A DNA stretch of 64,000 nt from Streptomyces sp. SolWspMP-5a-2 (GTDB lineage: Bacteria > Actinomycetota > Actinomycetes > Streptomycetales > Streptomycetaceae): positions 1-64,000 of the forward strand of contig NZ_FMCI01000350.1 in assembly GCF_900091845.1 (NCBI RefSeq), written 5' to 3'. The translations under genes were made by a program, and so were the position numbers. This document shows positions 55,024-63,958 of this stretch, piece after piece. The notes under the pieces were generated by a model. That model searched no databases, was not told the DNA's origin, and worked only from the letters and a program-made list of their open reading frames with translations. Each line of letters starts with the position of its first letter. Position 1 is the stretch's first letter.

Positions 55024-56427
55024 ATGTCCGCGGACCCCACCGCAGCAGGCACGTCGTCGGCAGACCCCGACGTCGTCCGCCGCCCCTACCGTGAAGTGAC
55101 CGACCCGCGAGGCCGCGTGTACCGCGTCGGCGAGAGCGACCGGGACATCCTCGGCCACTCCCGCACGATCATGGTGTACCTGCCGTGGCTCGCCATGATG
55201 ACGATCAGCGTCTTCGAGTACGCGTACGGCTCGGCGGAGGACACCCTGTCCCACGCGCACGGCTGGACGCAGGGCAACACCTTCTGGATCCTCAGCGTCT
55301 GGGTGTTCTTCCAGGCGGGCATCGCGTTCCCGGCGGGGTGGCTGCGCGAGAAGGGCCTCCTGACGGCCCGCAGGGCCATGTTCACCGGCTCCGGGATGTG
55401 CGTGCTCGGCTTCCTCGCCCTGTCGCACCTCGACGACGTGTGGGCGGCGATCCTCGGCTTCGGCGTGATCGGCGGCGTCGGCGCCGGGCTGGTCTACGCG
55501 ACCTGCATCAACATGGTCGGCAAGTGGTTCCCCGAACGCCGGGGCGCCCGCACCGGTTTCGTCAACGGCGGCTTCGCGTACGGGTCGCTGCCGTTCATCT
55601 TCGTCTTCAACTACGCCTTCGACACCGCGAACTACCACCGCGTCCTCGACCTGATCGGCTGCTACATCCTGGTCGTGGTCCTGGGCTGCGCGTTCTTCTT
55701 CAAGGACCCGCCGAAGAACTGGTGGCCCGCGGACATCGACCCGCTGACGTTCTCCGGGGACGCGAAGAACGCGGCGAGCCTCGCGAAGAACCCTCCGGCG
55801 GTGCGGCAGTACACGCCGAAGGAGGCCATCAGGACGGGCATGCTGCCGCTGATGTGGATCTCCATCGTGATGACCGCCGGTGTGTCGATCTTCGGGATCT
55901 CCTTCCAGGTCGACTACGCGAAGGAGGTCGGCTTCGGCCCGCTGGTCGCCGCGTCCTCGATGGGCGTCATGGCGGTCGTCAACGGCGTCGGACGCGGTGT
56001 CGTGGGCTGGCTGTCGGACCGGTGGGGCCGCAGGTCGACGCTGGTCTTCGTGATCGTGGTGCTGGGGCTCTCGCAGTTCGGCGTGATCCTGGCGGGCGAG
56101 GTCAGGAGCGAGTCGCTGTTCCTGGTCTTCGCGTTCCTGTCCGGGTTCGGCGGCGGCGCGTTCTACCCGCTCTTCGCCGCCCTCACCCCGGACTACTTCG
56201 GGGAGAACTACAACGCCTCCAACTACGGTCTGGTCTACAGCGGCAAGCTGATCAGCGGACTGTTCGGCGGCGGCCTCGGCTCTCTGGTCGTCGCCGCCTG
56301 GGGCTACGACGGCGCCTACGCGCTGGCCGGGGGCGTCTCGATGGCCGCGGCGGCCATCGCGCTGCTGCTGCGCCAGCCGGGACGCGCGGCAGCGAAGACG
56401 ACGGCGGTCCCGCGCCCGACCGGCTGA
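55024..56427 (+). CDS. OxlT-like MFS transporter (oxalate/formate family)
   Basis: A 467-residue MFS transporter with twelve helices and an N-terminal cytosolic lead. The OFA-type signatures include GKWFPERRGARTGFVNGGFAYG near residue 164, LSDRWGRRST and PDYFGENYNASNYGLVYSGK near 395. OFA members exchange oxalate and formate or import monocarboxylates. Together with the formyl-CoA transferase and the decarboxylase it completes an oxalate uptake and breakdown set. Confidence 0.88.
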   Translation: MSADPTAAGTSSADPDVVRRPYREVTDPRGRVYRVGESDRDILGHSRTIMVYLPWLAMMTISVFEYAYGSAEDTLSHAHGWTQGNTFWILSVWVFFQAGIAFPAGWLREKGLLTARRAMFTGSGMCVLGFLALSHLDDVWAAILGFGVIGGVGAGLVYATCINMVGKWFPERRGARTGFVNGGFAYGSLPFIFVFNYAFDTANYHRVLDLIGCYILVVVLGCAFFFKDPPKNWWPADIDPLTFSGDAKNAASLAKNPPAVRQYTPKEAIRTGMLPLMWISIVMTAGVSIFGISFQVDYAKEVGFGPLVAASSMGVMAVVNGVGRGVVGWLSDRWGRRSTLVFVIVVLGLSQFGVILAGEVRSESLFLVFAFLSGFGGGAFYPLFAALTPDYFGENYNASNYGLVYSGKLISGLFGGGLGSLVVAAWGYDGAYALAGGVSMAAAAIALLLRQPGRAAAKTTAVPRPTG

Positions 56428-56516
56428 CGGGAGACGCACGCGCGCGAGGGGCCCTCGGAACCGCCGCTCCACAGGGCGTTCCACCGGGCGCTCCACCGGT
56501 GGAGACGCACGCGCGC

Positions 56517-56553
56517 GTGAGGGCCCTCCCCCGGTCGTGGGGAGGGCCCTCAC
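56517..56553. terminator. strong bidirectional hairpin between convergent genes
   Basis: GTGAGGGCCCTCCCC pairs perfectly with GGGGAGGGCCCTCAC around the loop CGGTCGT, a 15-bp GC-rich stem. It lies between the OFA transporter (+) and the TIM-barrel gene (-). A related word, GAGACGCACGCGCGCG, occurs twice nearby (about 56433 and 56502). Confidence 0.88.
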
Positions 56554-56576
56554 GGGTCTTCACGGGCGGGCGCGGA

Positions 56577-57625
56577 TCAGCAGCGGTCGCGCAGCGAGTG
56601 CAGGTAGGCGCTGGAACGGCGGGCGAAGCGGAGGGAGTCGGTGGGCTGGTCGTGCTCGACCTGCCAGTGGTGGGCGAGGCGTTCACCGCGCAGCCGGGTC
56701 ACCGCGGACAAGAACTTCTGGTAGTCGATGTCGCCGTCGCCGACGTCGACCATGCGGTAGCCGAACTCGTTCTGCGGGTCGCTGACGCCGTCCTTGACGT
56801 GGAAGAGCGGGTAGCGGTGCGGCTGGCGCAGGACGTACTTGATCGGGTCGAACGGCGCGGGCTTCCCGTCGGGCCGTACGGAGAAGCGGAACTGTCCGGC
56901 GTAGGCCCAGAAGATGTCCATCTCCAGGAAGACCAGGTCGGGGTCGGTCTCGGCGAGCAGCACGTCGTAGAGCCTGACCTTGGGGTTGTCGCTGGCGAAG
57001 CCGAACTCGTCGGAGTGGTTGTGCTGGTAGAACTTCATGCCGCGCGCCCGTGCCGCCGCGCCGTAGGTGTTGAAGTCCTCGGCGGCGCGCTTCCACGCGT
57101 CCACGGTGTCGCCGTAGCGGAACGGGCCCGAGGCCGTGCCGATGTGCTTGAGGCCGAGGGCCTGGGCGTCGTCGAGGACCTTGGTGAGGTTGTCGGCGAA
57201 GGTGTAGGCGTTCGGGTCGTTGGCGTAGTAGCCGACGTGGCTGCCGATCGGGTTGAGGCCGTGGTCCTTCGCCAGTCGGCGGAGCTGGGCGAGGGTGAGG
57301 GGACCGGCGGAGCCCTGGGTGTACCCGGCAAACTCGACCTCGTCGTAGCCGTACCGCTCCAGCTCGGCGAAGACGGCGGCGAAGCCGAGGGTGGAGACCT
57401 TGTCGCGCAGGCTGTACAGCTGCACGCCGAGGCGGCCGGGCGGCAGCAGCGGGGCGCCCCGGCCGTGGCCGTGCCCGGCGGCCGAGGTGCCGGGGGCCGA
57501 GGCGGCGGCGGGGTGGCCGCTGCGCCGAGCAGGGCCGCCGCGGTGCCGCCGGCGGCGACGCCGAGCATGCCCCGTCTGGTCAGGCGGTGGGTGAGTTCGG
57601 GGTCGGAGTGCGAAATGCGGCTCAT
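56577..57625 (-). pseudogene. exported sugar phosphate isomerase/epimerase-like TIM barrel, frameshifted
   Basis: The main frame encodes an AP-endonuclease-2/xylose-isomerase-like barrel: VQLYSLRDKVSTLGFA, FYQHNHSDEF, LEMDIFWAYAG and FHVKDG carry probable metal ligands. The N-terminus lies in another frame: MSRISHSDPELTHRLTRRGM followed by a hydrophobic helix, a Tat-like export signal. Adding one base near 57515 (GCCACC to GCCCACC) joins them as LLGAAAHPAAASAPG. If repaired the protein would be exported by Tat and about 349 residues long. It is near the ebo-type cluster and on the same strand, but with a 60-base gap. Confidence 0.75.
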
Positions 57626-57685
57626 GTCTGGAACTCCAAGGGGTCGCGGGCCGTTGTCAGTGGTGGGTGCTTCACTGGTGACCAG

Positions 57686-59083
57686 TCAGGAGAGACCGGC
57701 CAGTCGGAGCAGGAGCGACTTGACGTCGGTGGCCGCGAGGCGGTCGCCGACAGCACGGGGGGTGGAGCAGATGAGGAGCGGACCGTCGTCGTCGCTCGCC
57801 GGGAGGCGGCCGTGGCTGCCCCGAATAGGTGACGGGTCCAGGGGCACGACCGCCATCCGGTAGCGCATGCCGAGCTTCTTGCGGGCGAGCGCCCCGGCCG
57901 CCTTGACCTTGACGTAGGGGTCGAGCGGGTCCATGAACAGTTCGACCGGGTCGTAGCCGGGTTTGCGGTGGATCTCGACGAGCTGCGCGAAGTCGGGCGC
58001 GCGGCGGTCGTCGAGCCAGTAGTAGTACGTGAACCAGGCGTCCGGTTCCGCGACGGCGACCAGCTCTCCGGCGCGCGGGTGGTCGAGGTGGTGGGCCTTC
58101 TTGCCCTCGTCGTCCAGGAGTTGCTCGACGCCGGGCAGGTCGGCGAGGGCGGCGCGCGCGGCGTCGAGGTCCTCGGGGCGGCGCACGTACACATGGGCGA
58201 TCTGGTGGTCGGCGACCGCGAAGGCGCGGGAGGCCATCGGGTCCAGGTACTCCATGCCGTCCTGGGTGTGCACCTCCAGCAGACCGGCGCGGCGCAGGGC
58301 CCGGTTGATGTCGACGGGCCGGTCCACGCGGGTGATGCCGTACTCGGAGAGGACGACGACGGTACGGCCCTCGGCGCGGGCGTCGTCCAGGAGGGGGGCC
58401 AGGGCCGTGTCCAGGTCGGTGGCGGCCCGCAGGGAGCGCGGGTCGTCGGGGCCGTGGCGCTGGAGGTCGTAGTCGAGGTGAGGGAGGTAGCAGAGGGTCA
58501 GGTCCGGGTGGCGGGTGCGCTGGACGTGCCGGGTCGCGTCGATGATCCACTGGCTGGAGACGAGGTCGGCGCCGGGCCCCCAGAAGTGGAAGAGCGGGAA
58601 GGTGCCGAGCAGGTCGGTGAGTTCGTCGTGCAGCTCGGGCGGGCGGGTGTAGCAGTCGGGTTCCTTGCGGCCGTCGGCGTAGTAGACGGGACGGGGGGTG
58701 ACGGTGAAGTCGGTGTCGGCGCCCATGGCGTACCACCAGCAGATGTTCGCCACGGTGTAGCCGGGGTGGGCGCGGCGGGCGGCGTCCCAGAGCTTGTCGC
58801 CGGAGACGAGTCCGTTGTGCTGGCGCCACAGGAGGACGTCGCCGAGTTCGCGGAAGTACCAGCCGTTGCCGACGATGCCGTGCTCGGCCGGGTGGGCGCC
58901 GGTGAGGAAGGTCGACTGGGCGGCGCAGGTGACGGCGGGCAGCACGGTGCCGAGGGCGGCCCGGGAGCCGGTCCCGGCGAGCCGCTTGAGGTGGGGCATG
59001 TGGTCGAGGAGACGGGGGGTGAGGCCGACGACGTCCAGGACGAGGAGCGGGGTGGGCCGCGGCGCGGACCCGGGGGTGCTCAT
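57686..59083 (-). CDS. type I phosphodiesterase / nucleotide pyrophosphatase (EboF-like)
   Basis: A 465-residue alkaline-phosphatase-superfamily enzyme. The metal-binding Asp of LVLDVVGLTP near residue 16, the nucleophile Thr in PAVTCAAQSTFLTG near 50, TGAHPAEHGIVGNGWY, PHLDYDLQRHG and VLSEYGIT are all present. The family hydrolyses phosphodiester or phosphomonoester bonds. It overlaps the eboE-like gene by ATGA and occupies the position of eboF in ebo clusters. There is no signal peptide, so it is cytosolic. Confidence 0.85.
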   Translation of the reverse strand: MSTPGSAPRPTPLLVLDVVGLTPRLLDHMPHLKRLAGTGSRAALGTVLPAVTCAAQSTFLTGAHPAEHGIVGNGWYFRELGDVLLWRQHNGLVSGDKLWDAARRAHPGYTVANICWWYAMGADTDFTVTPRPVYYADGRKEPDCYTRPPELHDELTDLLGTFPLFHFWGPGADLVSSQWIIDATRHVQRTRHPDLTLCYLPHLDYDLQRHGPDDPRSLRAATDLDTALAPLLDDARAEGRTVVVLSEYGITRVDRPVDINRALRRAGLLEVHTQDGMEYLDPMASRAFAVADHQIAHVYVRRPEDLDAARAALADLPGVEQLLDDEGKKAHHLDHPRAGELVAVAEPDAWFTYYYWLDDRRAPDFAQLVEIHRKPGYDPVELFMDPLDPYVKVKAAGALARKKLGMRYRMAVVPLDPSPIRGSHGRLPASDDDGPLLICSTPRAVGDRLAATDVKSLLLRLAGLS

Positions 59084-60249
59084 GGGAGTTCCTTCAGGCC
59101 GAGGTCGGTCAGCAGATCGCGGGCGAGGGTGAGTTCGGCGGCGATGCCGTCGGCGAGCTGGGCCCGGCCGCGCGGGCGCAGTGCGGCGGGGAGGGCCTGC
59201 CAGGTGTAGGTCTCGACCTCCAGGTGCCGGGTGAGCGGGTGCGGGCCGCCGACCAGCCGGGCCAGGGCCGCTTCGAGGACGGGGAGCGTGGAGGTGAGGG
59301 GCGCGGCGGGGGCCGCGTGCAGCGGGACGTGGAAGTGGGCACGCCAGGGCGCCGCGTCGGGCAGGGTGTCGCCGGCGAGCGCCTCGCCGAGGTCGTCGGT
59401 GCCGCGCAGGTCGGCGGCGGTGGCGGTGCGGGTCTGGTGCAGGAAGCGGGGTTCGTCGAAGGCGGCGAGCGCGGCGCGCACCTCGGGGAGGTGGGGGTGT
59501 TCGGCGTGCAGGGCCGCCGACAGCTGGGACTTGACGACGGGGACGGACGCGGCGGTCAGCGCGTCCAGGGCGGTGTGCGGGTCTTCGAAGGAGGTGGCGA
59601 GATGGCAGGTGTCGACGCACACGCCGATGCGGGGGTGGGCGAGGGCGGTGAGCGGGGCGAGGGCGTCGGCGGTGGTCTCGACGACGCAGCCGGGTTCGGG
59701 CTCCAGGCCGACGCGGATGGAGCGGCCGGTGAGTTCGTGGAGGGCGTCGAGGCGTTCGGCGAGGGTGGCGAGGGCGGCGCGGGCCTTCTCGGCGCGCGGT
59801 TCGCCGTAGGCGGTGCGCCAGGCCAGCGGCAGGGTGGAGACGCTGCCCTCGGTGACGTCGTCGGGCAGCAGATGGGCGAGGACACGGGCCAGGGAGGTGG
59901 TGTGGTGGAGGCGTTCGGGGTCGGCCCAGTCGGGCCGGTAGACGCGGTACTTGACCTCTTCGGCGCCGAACCCCTCGTAGGGGAAGCCGTTGAGGGTGAC
60001 GACTTCGAGGCCGCGCCGGTCCAGTTCGGCGCGCAGGCCGCGCAGCGCGGACGGGTCGGTGACGAGGGCGTGGGCGGCGTCCCTGGCGAGCCAGAGTCCG
60101 ATGCCGAGGCGGTCGCGTCCGAGGCGGCGGCGGACGGGCTCGCAGTGGTCGCGGAGTTGGGCGAGCACGCCGTCGAGGGTCTCCGCGGGGTGGACGTTGG
60201 TGCAGTAGGCGAGGTGGACGGTGGAGCCGTCGGGGTGCCGGAAGCGCAT
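59080..60249 (-). CDS. eboE: metabolite traffic protein EboE-like TIM barrel
   Basis: A 389-residue xylose-isomerase-like TIM-barrel protein. HLAYCTNVHPAETLDGV at the N-terminus, VVTLNGFPYEGFG near residue 85, VGLEPEPGCVVETT near 180, VCVDTCHLATSFE near 210 and the C-terminal LEVETYTWQALP are the EboE hallmarks I recall. In Nostoc and Pseudomonas, ebo proteins help to deliver a secondary metabolite to the cell envelope. It is coupled to both neighbours (three bases after eboB, ATGA into the phosphodiesterase). Confidence 0.87.
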   Translation of the reverse strand: MRFRHPDGSTVHLAYCTNVHPAETLDGVLAQLRDHCEPVRRRLGRDRLGIGLWLARDAAHALVTDPSALRGLRAELDRRGLEVVTLNGFPYEGFGAEEVKYRVYRPDWADPERLHHTTSLARVLAHLLPDDVTEGSVSTLPLAWRTAYGEPRAEKARAALATLAERLDALHELTGRSIRVGLEPEPGCVVETTADALAPLTALAHPRIGVCVDTCHLATSFEDPHTALDALTAASVPVVKSQLSAALHAEHPHLPEVRAALAAFDEPRFLHQTRTATAADLRGTDDLGEALAGDTLPDAAPWRAHFHVPLHAAPAAPLTSTLPVLEAALARLVGGPHPLTRHLEVETYTWQALPAALRPRGRAQLADGIAAELTLARDLLTDLGLKELP

Positions 60250-60252
60250 CGC

Positions 60253-61101
60253 TCACTCCCCGCCGCGCAGCACGGAGTTGCCCTCGTGCGTGGGGTCGGG
60301 CGCGGCGACGTCCAGGTCGAGCCGGCCGCTCAGCCCGTAGAAGGCGACGGGGTTGCGCCACAGCACCCGGTCGACGTCGTCGTCGGTGAAGCCGCGGGCG
60401 AGCATCAGGTCGCCGACCCGCCGGGTCTTGAGGGGGTCGCTGTGGCCCCAGTCTGCGGCGGAGTTCACCAGGACCTGTTCGGGGCCGTAGGTCCGCAGGA
60501 CGGTGACCATCCGTTCCTCGTCCATCTTGGTGTCGGGATAGACGGAGAAGCCGAGCCAGCAGCCGCTGTCCTTGGCCTCCTTGACGGTGGTCTCGTTGAG
60601 GTGGTCGACGAGGACCCGCTCCGGGGGCAGCGCGGAGGCGCGGACCGCGTCGAGGGTGCGGCGCAGTCCGGCGAGCTTGTCGCGGTGCGGGGTGTGGACG
60701 AGCGCGGGGAGGCCGTGGTCGGCGGCGAGTTGGAGCTGGGCGGCGAGGGCGGTGTCCTCGGCCGGGGTCATCGAGTCGTAGCCGATCTCCCCGACGGCGA
60801 CGACCTGGTCCTTGACGAGATAGCGGGGCAGTTCGTCGAGGACGGGGGCGCAGCGCGGGTCGTTCGCCTCCTTGGGGTTGAGGGCGATCGTGCAGTGGTG
60901 GGCGATGCCGTACTGCGCGGCGCGGAAGGGCTCCCAGCCCAGGAGGGAATCGAAGTAGTCGAGGAAGGAGTGGGGCGAGGTGCGGGGCTGGCCGAGCCAG
61001 AAGGAGGGTTCGACGACGGCCCGGACGCCCGCCGCGTGCATCGCCCGGTAGTCGTCGGTGGTCCGTGACGTCATGTGGATGTGGGGGTCGAAGATGCGCA
61101 T
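60253..61101 (-). CDS. eboB: TatD-family hydrolase EboB-like
   Basis: A 282-residue metal-dependent hydrolase with TatD-type ligands: FDPHIHMTSR near residue 3, a Glu in AVGEIGYDSM near 128, LVHTPHRDK near 156 and VDHLNE near 190, with a later Asp in NSAADWG. The EboB-specific SHF-like segment is FWLGQPRTSPHSFLDYF. It starts with ATG overlapping the eboA stop by one base. Confidence 0.87.
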   Translation of the reverse strand: MRIFDPHIHMTSRTTDDYRAMHAAGVRAVVEPSFWLGQPRTSPHSFLDYFDSLLGWEPFRAAQYGIAHHCTIALNPKEANDPRCAPVLDELPRYLVKDQVVAVGEIGYDSMTPAEDTALAAQLQLAADHGLPALVHTPHRDKLAGLRRTLDAVRASALPPERVLVDHLNETTVKEAKDSGCWLGFSVYPDTKMDEERMVTVLRTYGPEQVLVNSAADWGHSDPLKTRRVGDLMLARGFTDDDVDRVLWRNPVAFYGLSGRLDLDVAAPDPTHEGNSVLRGGE

Positions 61102-61808
61102 CAGGACTCCTTGCCTTCGGTGCCTTCGGTGCCGTGCGGGCCGTGGTCGGCGGGGCGCGCGGGTGGGGTGGCCGTGGGGTCGGTGAGGGCCAGGACGCGG
61201 TTCAGGTCGGCGGGGACGGAGCGGCCGGCGGCGGTGCGTTCGGCGGCGTGGTCGCCGAGCATCCGGGCCAGTTCGGCGTCGCCGAGGGCGCGGCGTTCCA
61301 GGTCGGCGATCCCGGCGACGGGCACCCCGGTGAACAGGCACTTCAGGACGGCGTGGCGCCAGAGGTGGGCGGGGAGGTGCCGGGCCGCGTAGGGGCCGAC
61401 GGCTGCGGCGACCAGGCGGGTGTCGTTGGTGCGCAGCGCGTCCTCGACGAGCGGGAGGGCACCAGGGCCGTCGACGAGGAGCGGGAGGGAGTGGAGCACG
61501 GCGCGGCGTTCGGCGGCGGTGCCCTGGGAGTAGACGCGGCCGAGGGCCTCGGTGTCGGCGCGGGCGGCGTGCAGGATCAGGACGCGGGCGGTGTCGGCGT
61601 GCGCGTGACCGCACCGGCGTCCGGCCTCGGCCAGGCGCAGCTCCCACACCGCGAGCGGGCCGTGCACGCCGGGTTGCGCGGCGGCCTCTTCGAGGGCCCG
61701 GTCGAGCCAGGCGCGGGCGGGCGGTTCGAGGTGGGGGACGAGGTCGGCGTACAGGGTGGCGGGGTCGGTCGTCCGCGAGGTCGCCGGGGCGGGGTGCGGG
61801 TGCGTCAT
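61101..61808 (-). CDS. eboA: EboA-family metabolite traffic protein
   Basis: A 235-residue alpha-helical protein without catalytic motifs. WLDRALEEAAAQPG near residue 35, ERRAVLHSLPLL near 104, RTNDTRLVAAAVGPYAARHL near 127 and AVLKCLFTGVPVAGIADLE near 150 correspond to the EboA family. The role is unknown beyond the ebo phenotype. ATGA couplings link it to the isomerase gene upstream and it overlaps eboB downstream. Confidence 0.82.
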   Translation of the reverse strand: MTHPHPAPATSRTTDPATLYADLVPHLEPPARAWLDRALEEAAAQPGVHGPLAVWELRLAEAGRRCGHAHADTARVLILHAARADTEALGRVYSQGTAAERRAVLHSLPLLVDGPGALPLVEDALRTNDTRLVAAAVGPYAARHLPAHLWRHAVLKCLFTGVPVAGIADLERRALGDAELARMLGDHAAERTAAGRSVPADLNRVLALTDPTATPPARPADHGPHGTEGTEGKES

Positions 61809-62786
61809 GGGGTGCGGCTCCCTTCGGGGACGGCCGGGCGGTCGGCGTGGGGTGCGGCGGCGAAGGGCGCGGCGGACGCGCGGGCCGCCGCGTCGCGGAG
61901 GAAGGGGAGGGACAGTTCCGCCTGACGCGGGCCCTCGTGGGAGTGACGGGGCAGTTCGACGACGGTGAGGCCCTGGTAGCCGACGGCGGCGAGGGCCGCG
62001 AGGACGGGCGGGAAGTCGATCTCGCCGGTGCCGAACGGGAGGTGTTCGTGGACACCGCGCCGCATGTCCTCGATCTGGACGTGGCGCAGCCAGGGGGCGG
62101 CGGCGCGGACGCAGTCGGCCGGAGGGAGGGGTTCCAGGCACTGGCAGTGGCCGAGGTCGAGGGTGAGACCGAGGTGGTCCGGGTCGCCGAGGGCGTGGCG
62201 CAGGCGGTGGAAGTCGTCGAGGGTGGCGAGGAGGTGACCGGGTTCGGGCTCGACGGCCAGCGGGACGCCCGCGCGGGTGGCGGCGTCGAGGACGGGCGCG
62301 AGGGCGTCGGCCAGCCGGTCCCACGCCGCGTCGGGCGGGGTGTCGGCGGGCGGGACGCCGCTGAAGCAGTGGACGGCGTGGGCGCCGAGGTCGGCGGCGA
62401 TCCCGACGGCGCGGACCAGCAGGTCGGCGCGGCGGGCCCGGTCGCCGGGGTCGTGCTCCAGCAGGGAGGGGCCGTGCTTGCGGCGCGGGTCGAGCACGTA
62501 GCGGGCGCCGGTCTCGACGGTGACCCCGAGGGAGAGGGAGTCCAGGCGGCGGGCCACGTGCGCGACGCGGGCGGGGAGATCGGGGGCGAAGGGGTCGAGG
62601 TGCATGTGGTCGAGGGTCAGGCCGACGCCGTCGTAGCCGAGGTCGGCCAGGAGGGAGAGGGCGTCGTCCAGACGGAGGTCGGCGAGGCCGTTGGTGCCGT
62701 AGCCGAAGCGGAGGGGGCGGGCGGGAGGGGGAAGGGGAAACGGGGGTGGAGAGGGAGTCGAGGGCCAAGGGCCGCTGCGGGGTCAT
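61805..62786 (-). pseudogene. sugar phosphate isomerase/epimerase in ebo cluster, frameshifted near start
   Basis: A TIM-barrel isomerase-like protein. The ATG at 62786 overlaps the prenyltransferase stop (ATGA) and reads MTPQRPLALDSLSTP in one frame. The body (LRFGYGTNGLADLRLDD, then DHMHLDPFAPDLPARV, PEPGHLLATLDDF, LDLGHCQCLEP, VELPRHSHEGPR) is in another. Deleting one base from the five-G run at 62713-62717 joins them as SRPPLRFGYGTNG. The second frame has no start codon upstream of the conserved region except the internal ATG at 62605, which would remove the first strand of the barrel. It is an indel error or a recent mutation. Confidence 0.8.
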
Positions 62787-63958
62787 GTGACGCTCACCTT
62801 CCTCGCGAACCTCCTGGCGAGCGGGGCGAGGGCCGCGACCAGCAGGGCGGTGGGGGTTCCTCCGGCGCGGGCGGTGAGCGCGGCCTGGAGGGGGATCGTG
62901 GCGCGGATGCCGCCGCCGACGGCCCGTTGGGTGAGGGGAGGTGAGGGGTTGAGCGCGGCGTGCAGATAGGGACGGGCGGCGGTGGCCGGATAGGCGAGGG
63001 CGAACGCGAGCCGCAGGGCGTCCGAGGCGGGGGCGGGGAGACGCGGGACGGTTCGGGGCGCCCCGCTGGTCCGGGGGTGTGCCGCAACGGCACGGGGGTG
63101 CGCTCCGGCGAGGCGGGCGTGCGCCCCGGGTCGGCGTGGTCGTGCGGCGACCGCCGGTGGTGCGATGCGCGCGCCCGGGGAGGGGGCCCGCACCGGGGTC
63201 GGTCCGCCGGGAGATGGGGTGTCCGGCGGACGGTGGGGGGCTGTTCCCGGGGCATGGACGTCGGTCCGGGGGCGGCGGGCGAGCAGGTGGGTGAGGAGGC
63301 CGGTGGTGGCCAGGGCCGCCAGGGGCACCAGGGGCGCTCCGCCGGTCGTCTCGCGGCGGGAGACCGACGTCACGGCGAGGGTGTGGGTGGCGAGCAGGGC
63401 CGCGGAGGGGACCGCCTCGCGGGCCCGGCCGGTGCTCGCGGCGGCGCCCAGGAGCAGGTCGAGCCCCCGGGCGGCGGCCATGGCGACCGGGCCCGCCGGG
63501 GTGTGCTTCAGCGCGAGGTCGTAGGCCCAGACGGTGGCGGCCAGCGGCACGGCGACGGTGAGCGCGGGGCGGCCCGCCCGGGAGGCGAGGGCCAGACCGG
63601 CGGCCGTGAGGCCGCAGGCCGCGGCGAGCGCCGAGGACGGCCGGACGCGGCCGGAGGGGAGGGGGCGGTGGGGGCGGTCGCGGGCGTCCTCGTCGCGGTC
63701 GGCCCAGTCGTTGAGAGCCATGCCCGCCTCGTAGAGGCAGAGGGAGGAACCGATGGCGAGGAGGGTGCGGGAGTGGAGTCCGGCGGAGACCGTCGCGGCC
63801 CCGGCCAGGGCGTCACCGGGGACGGTGAACAGGGCGGGCAGACGCAGGAGTTCGGCCCAGGCCCTGAGGTCGGGGGCGGCGCCCGGGTTCGTCGCGGCTG
63901 CCTGCGAGACGTCCCGGCCCCCGGCGGGTTCGGGCACCCCTCCGTTCCCCGGCCTCAC
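62783..63958 (-). CDS. eboC: UbiA-family prenyltransferase EboC-like (SCO3242-type)
   Basis: A 391-residue membrane prenyltransferase. The polyprenyl-diphosphate motif is ALNDWADRDEDARDRPHRP near residue 82; a second Asp motif is weaker (around VWAYDLALKHTPAGP). A Pro/Ala/His/Arg-rich segment of about 75 residues (roughly 228-305) interrupts the helices and is unusual for UbiA proteins. The GTG start has GGAGGAGG four to five bases upstream. It is the first ebo-type gene visible; an eboD (dehydroquinate-synthase-like) gene would be expected just beyond the right edge. It is coupled by ATGA to the isomerase gene. Confidence 0.85.
   Translation of the reverse strand: MRPGNGGVPEPAGGRDVSQAAATNPGAAPDLRAWAELLRLPALFTVPGDALAGAATVSAGLHSRTLLAIGSSLCLYEAGMALNDWADRDEDARDRPHRPLPSGRVRPSSALAAACGLTAAGLALASRAGRPALTVAVPLAATVWAYDLALKHTPAGPVAMAAARGLDLLLGAAASTGRAREAVPSAALLATHTLAVTSVSRRETTGGAPLVPLAALATTGLLTHLLARRPRTDVHAPGTAPHRPPDTPSPGGPTPVRAPSPGARIAPPAVAARPRRPGAHARLAGAHPRAVAAHPRTSGAPRTVPRLPAPASDALRLAFALAYPATAARPYLHAALNPSPPLTQRAVGGGIRATIPLQAALTARAGGTPTALLVAALAPLARRFARKVSVT

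Noticed and set aside
50902-56553. A 1,883-codon open frame on the minus strand through the oxalate locus
   Set aside because: The translation is low-complexity and antisense to five well-supported genes; it is a shadow frame.
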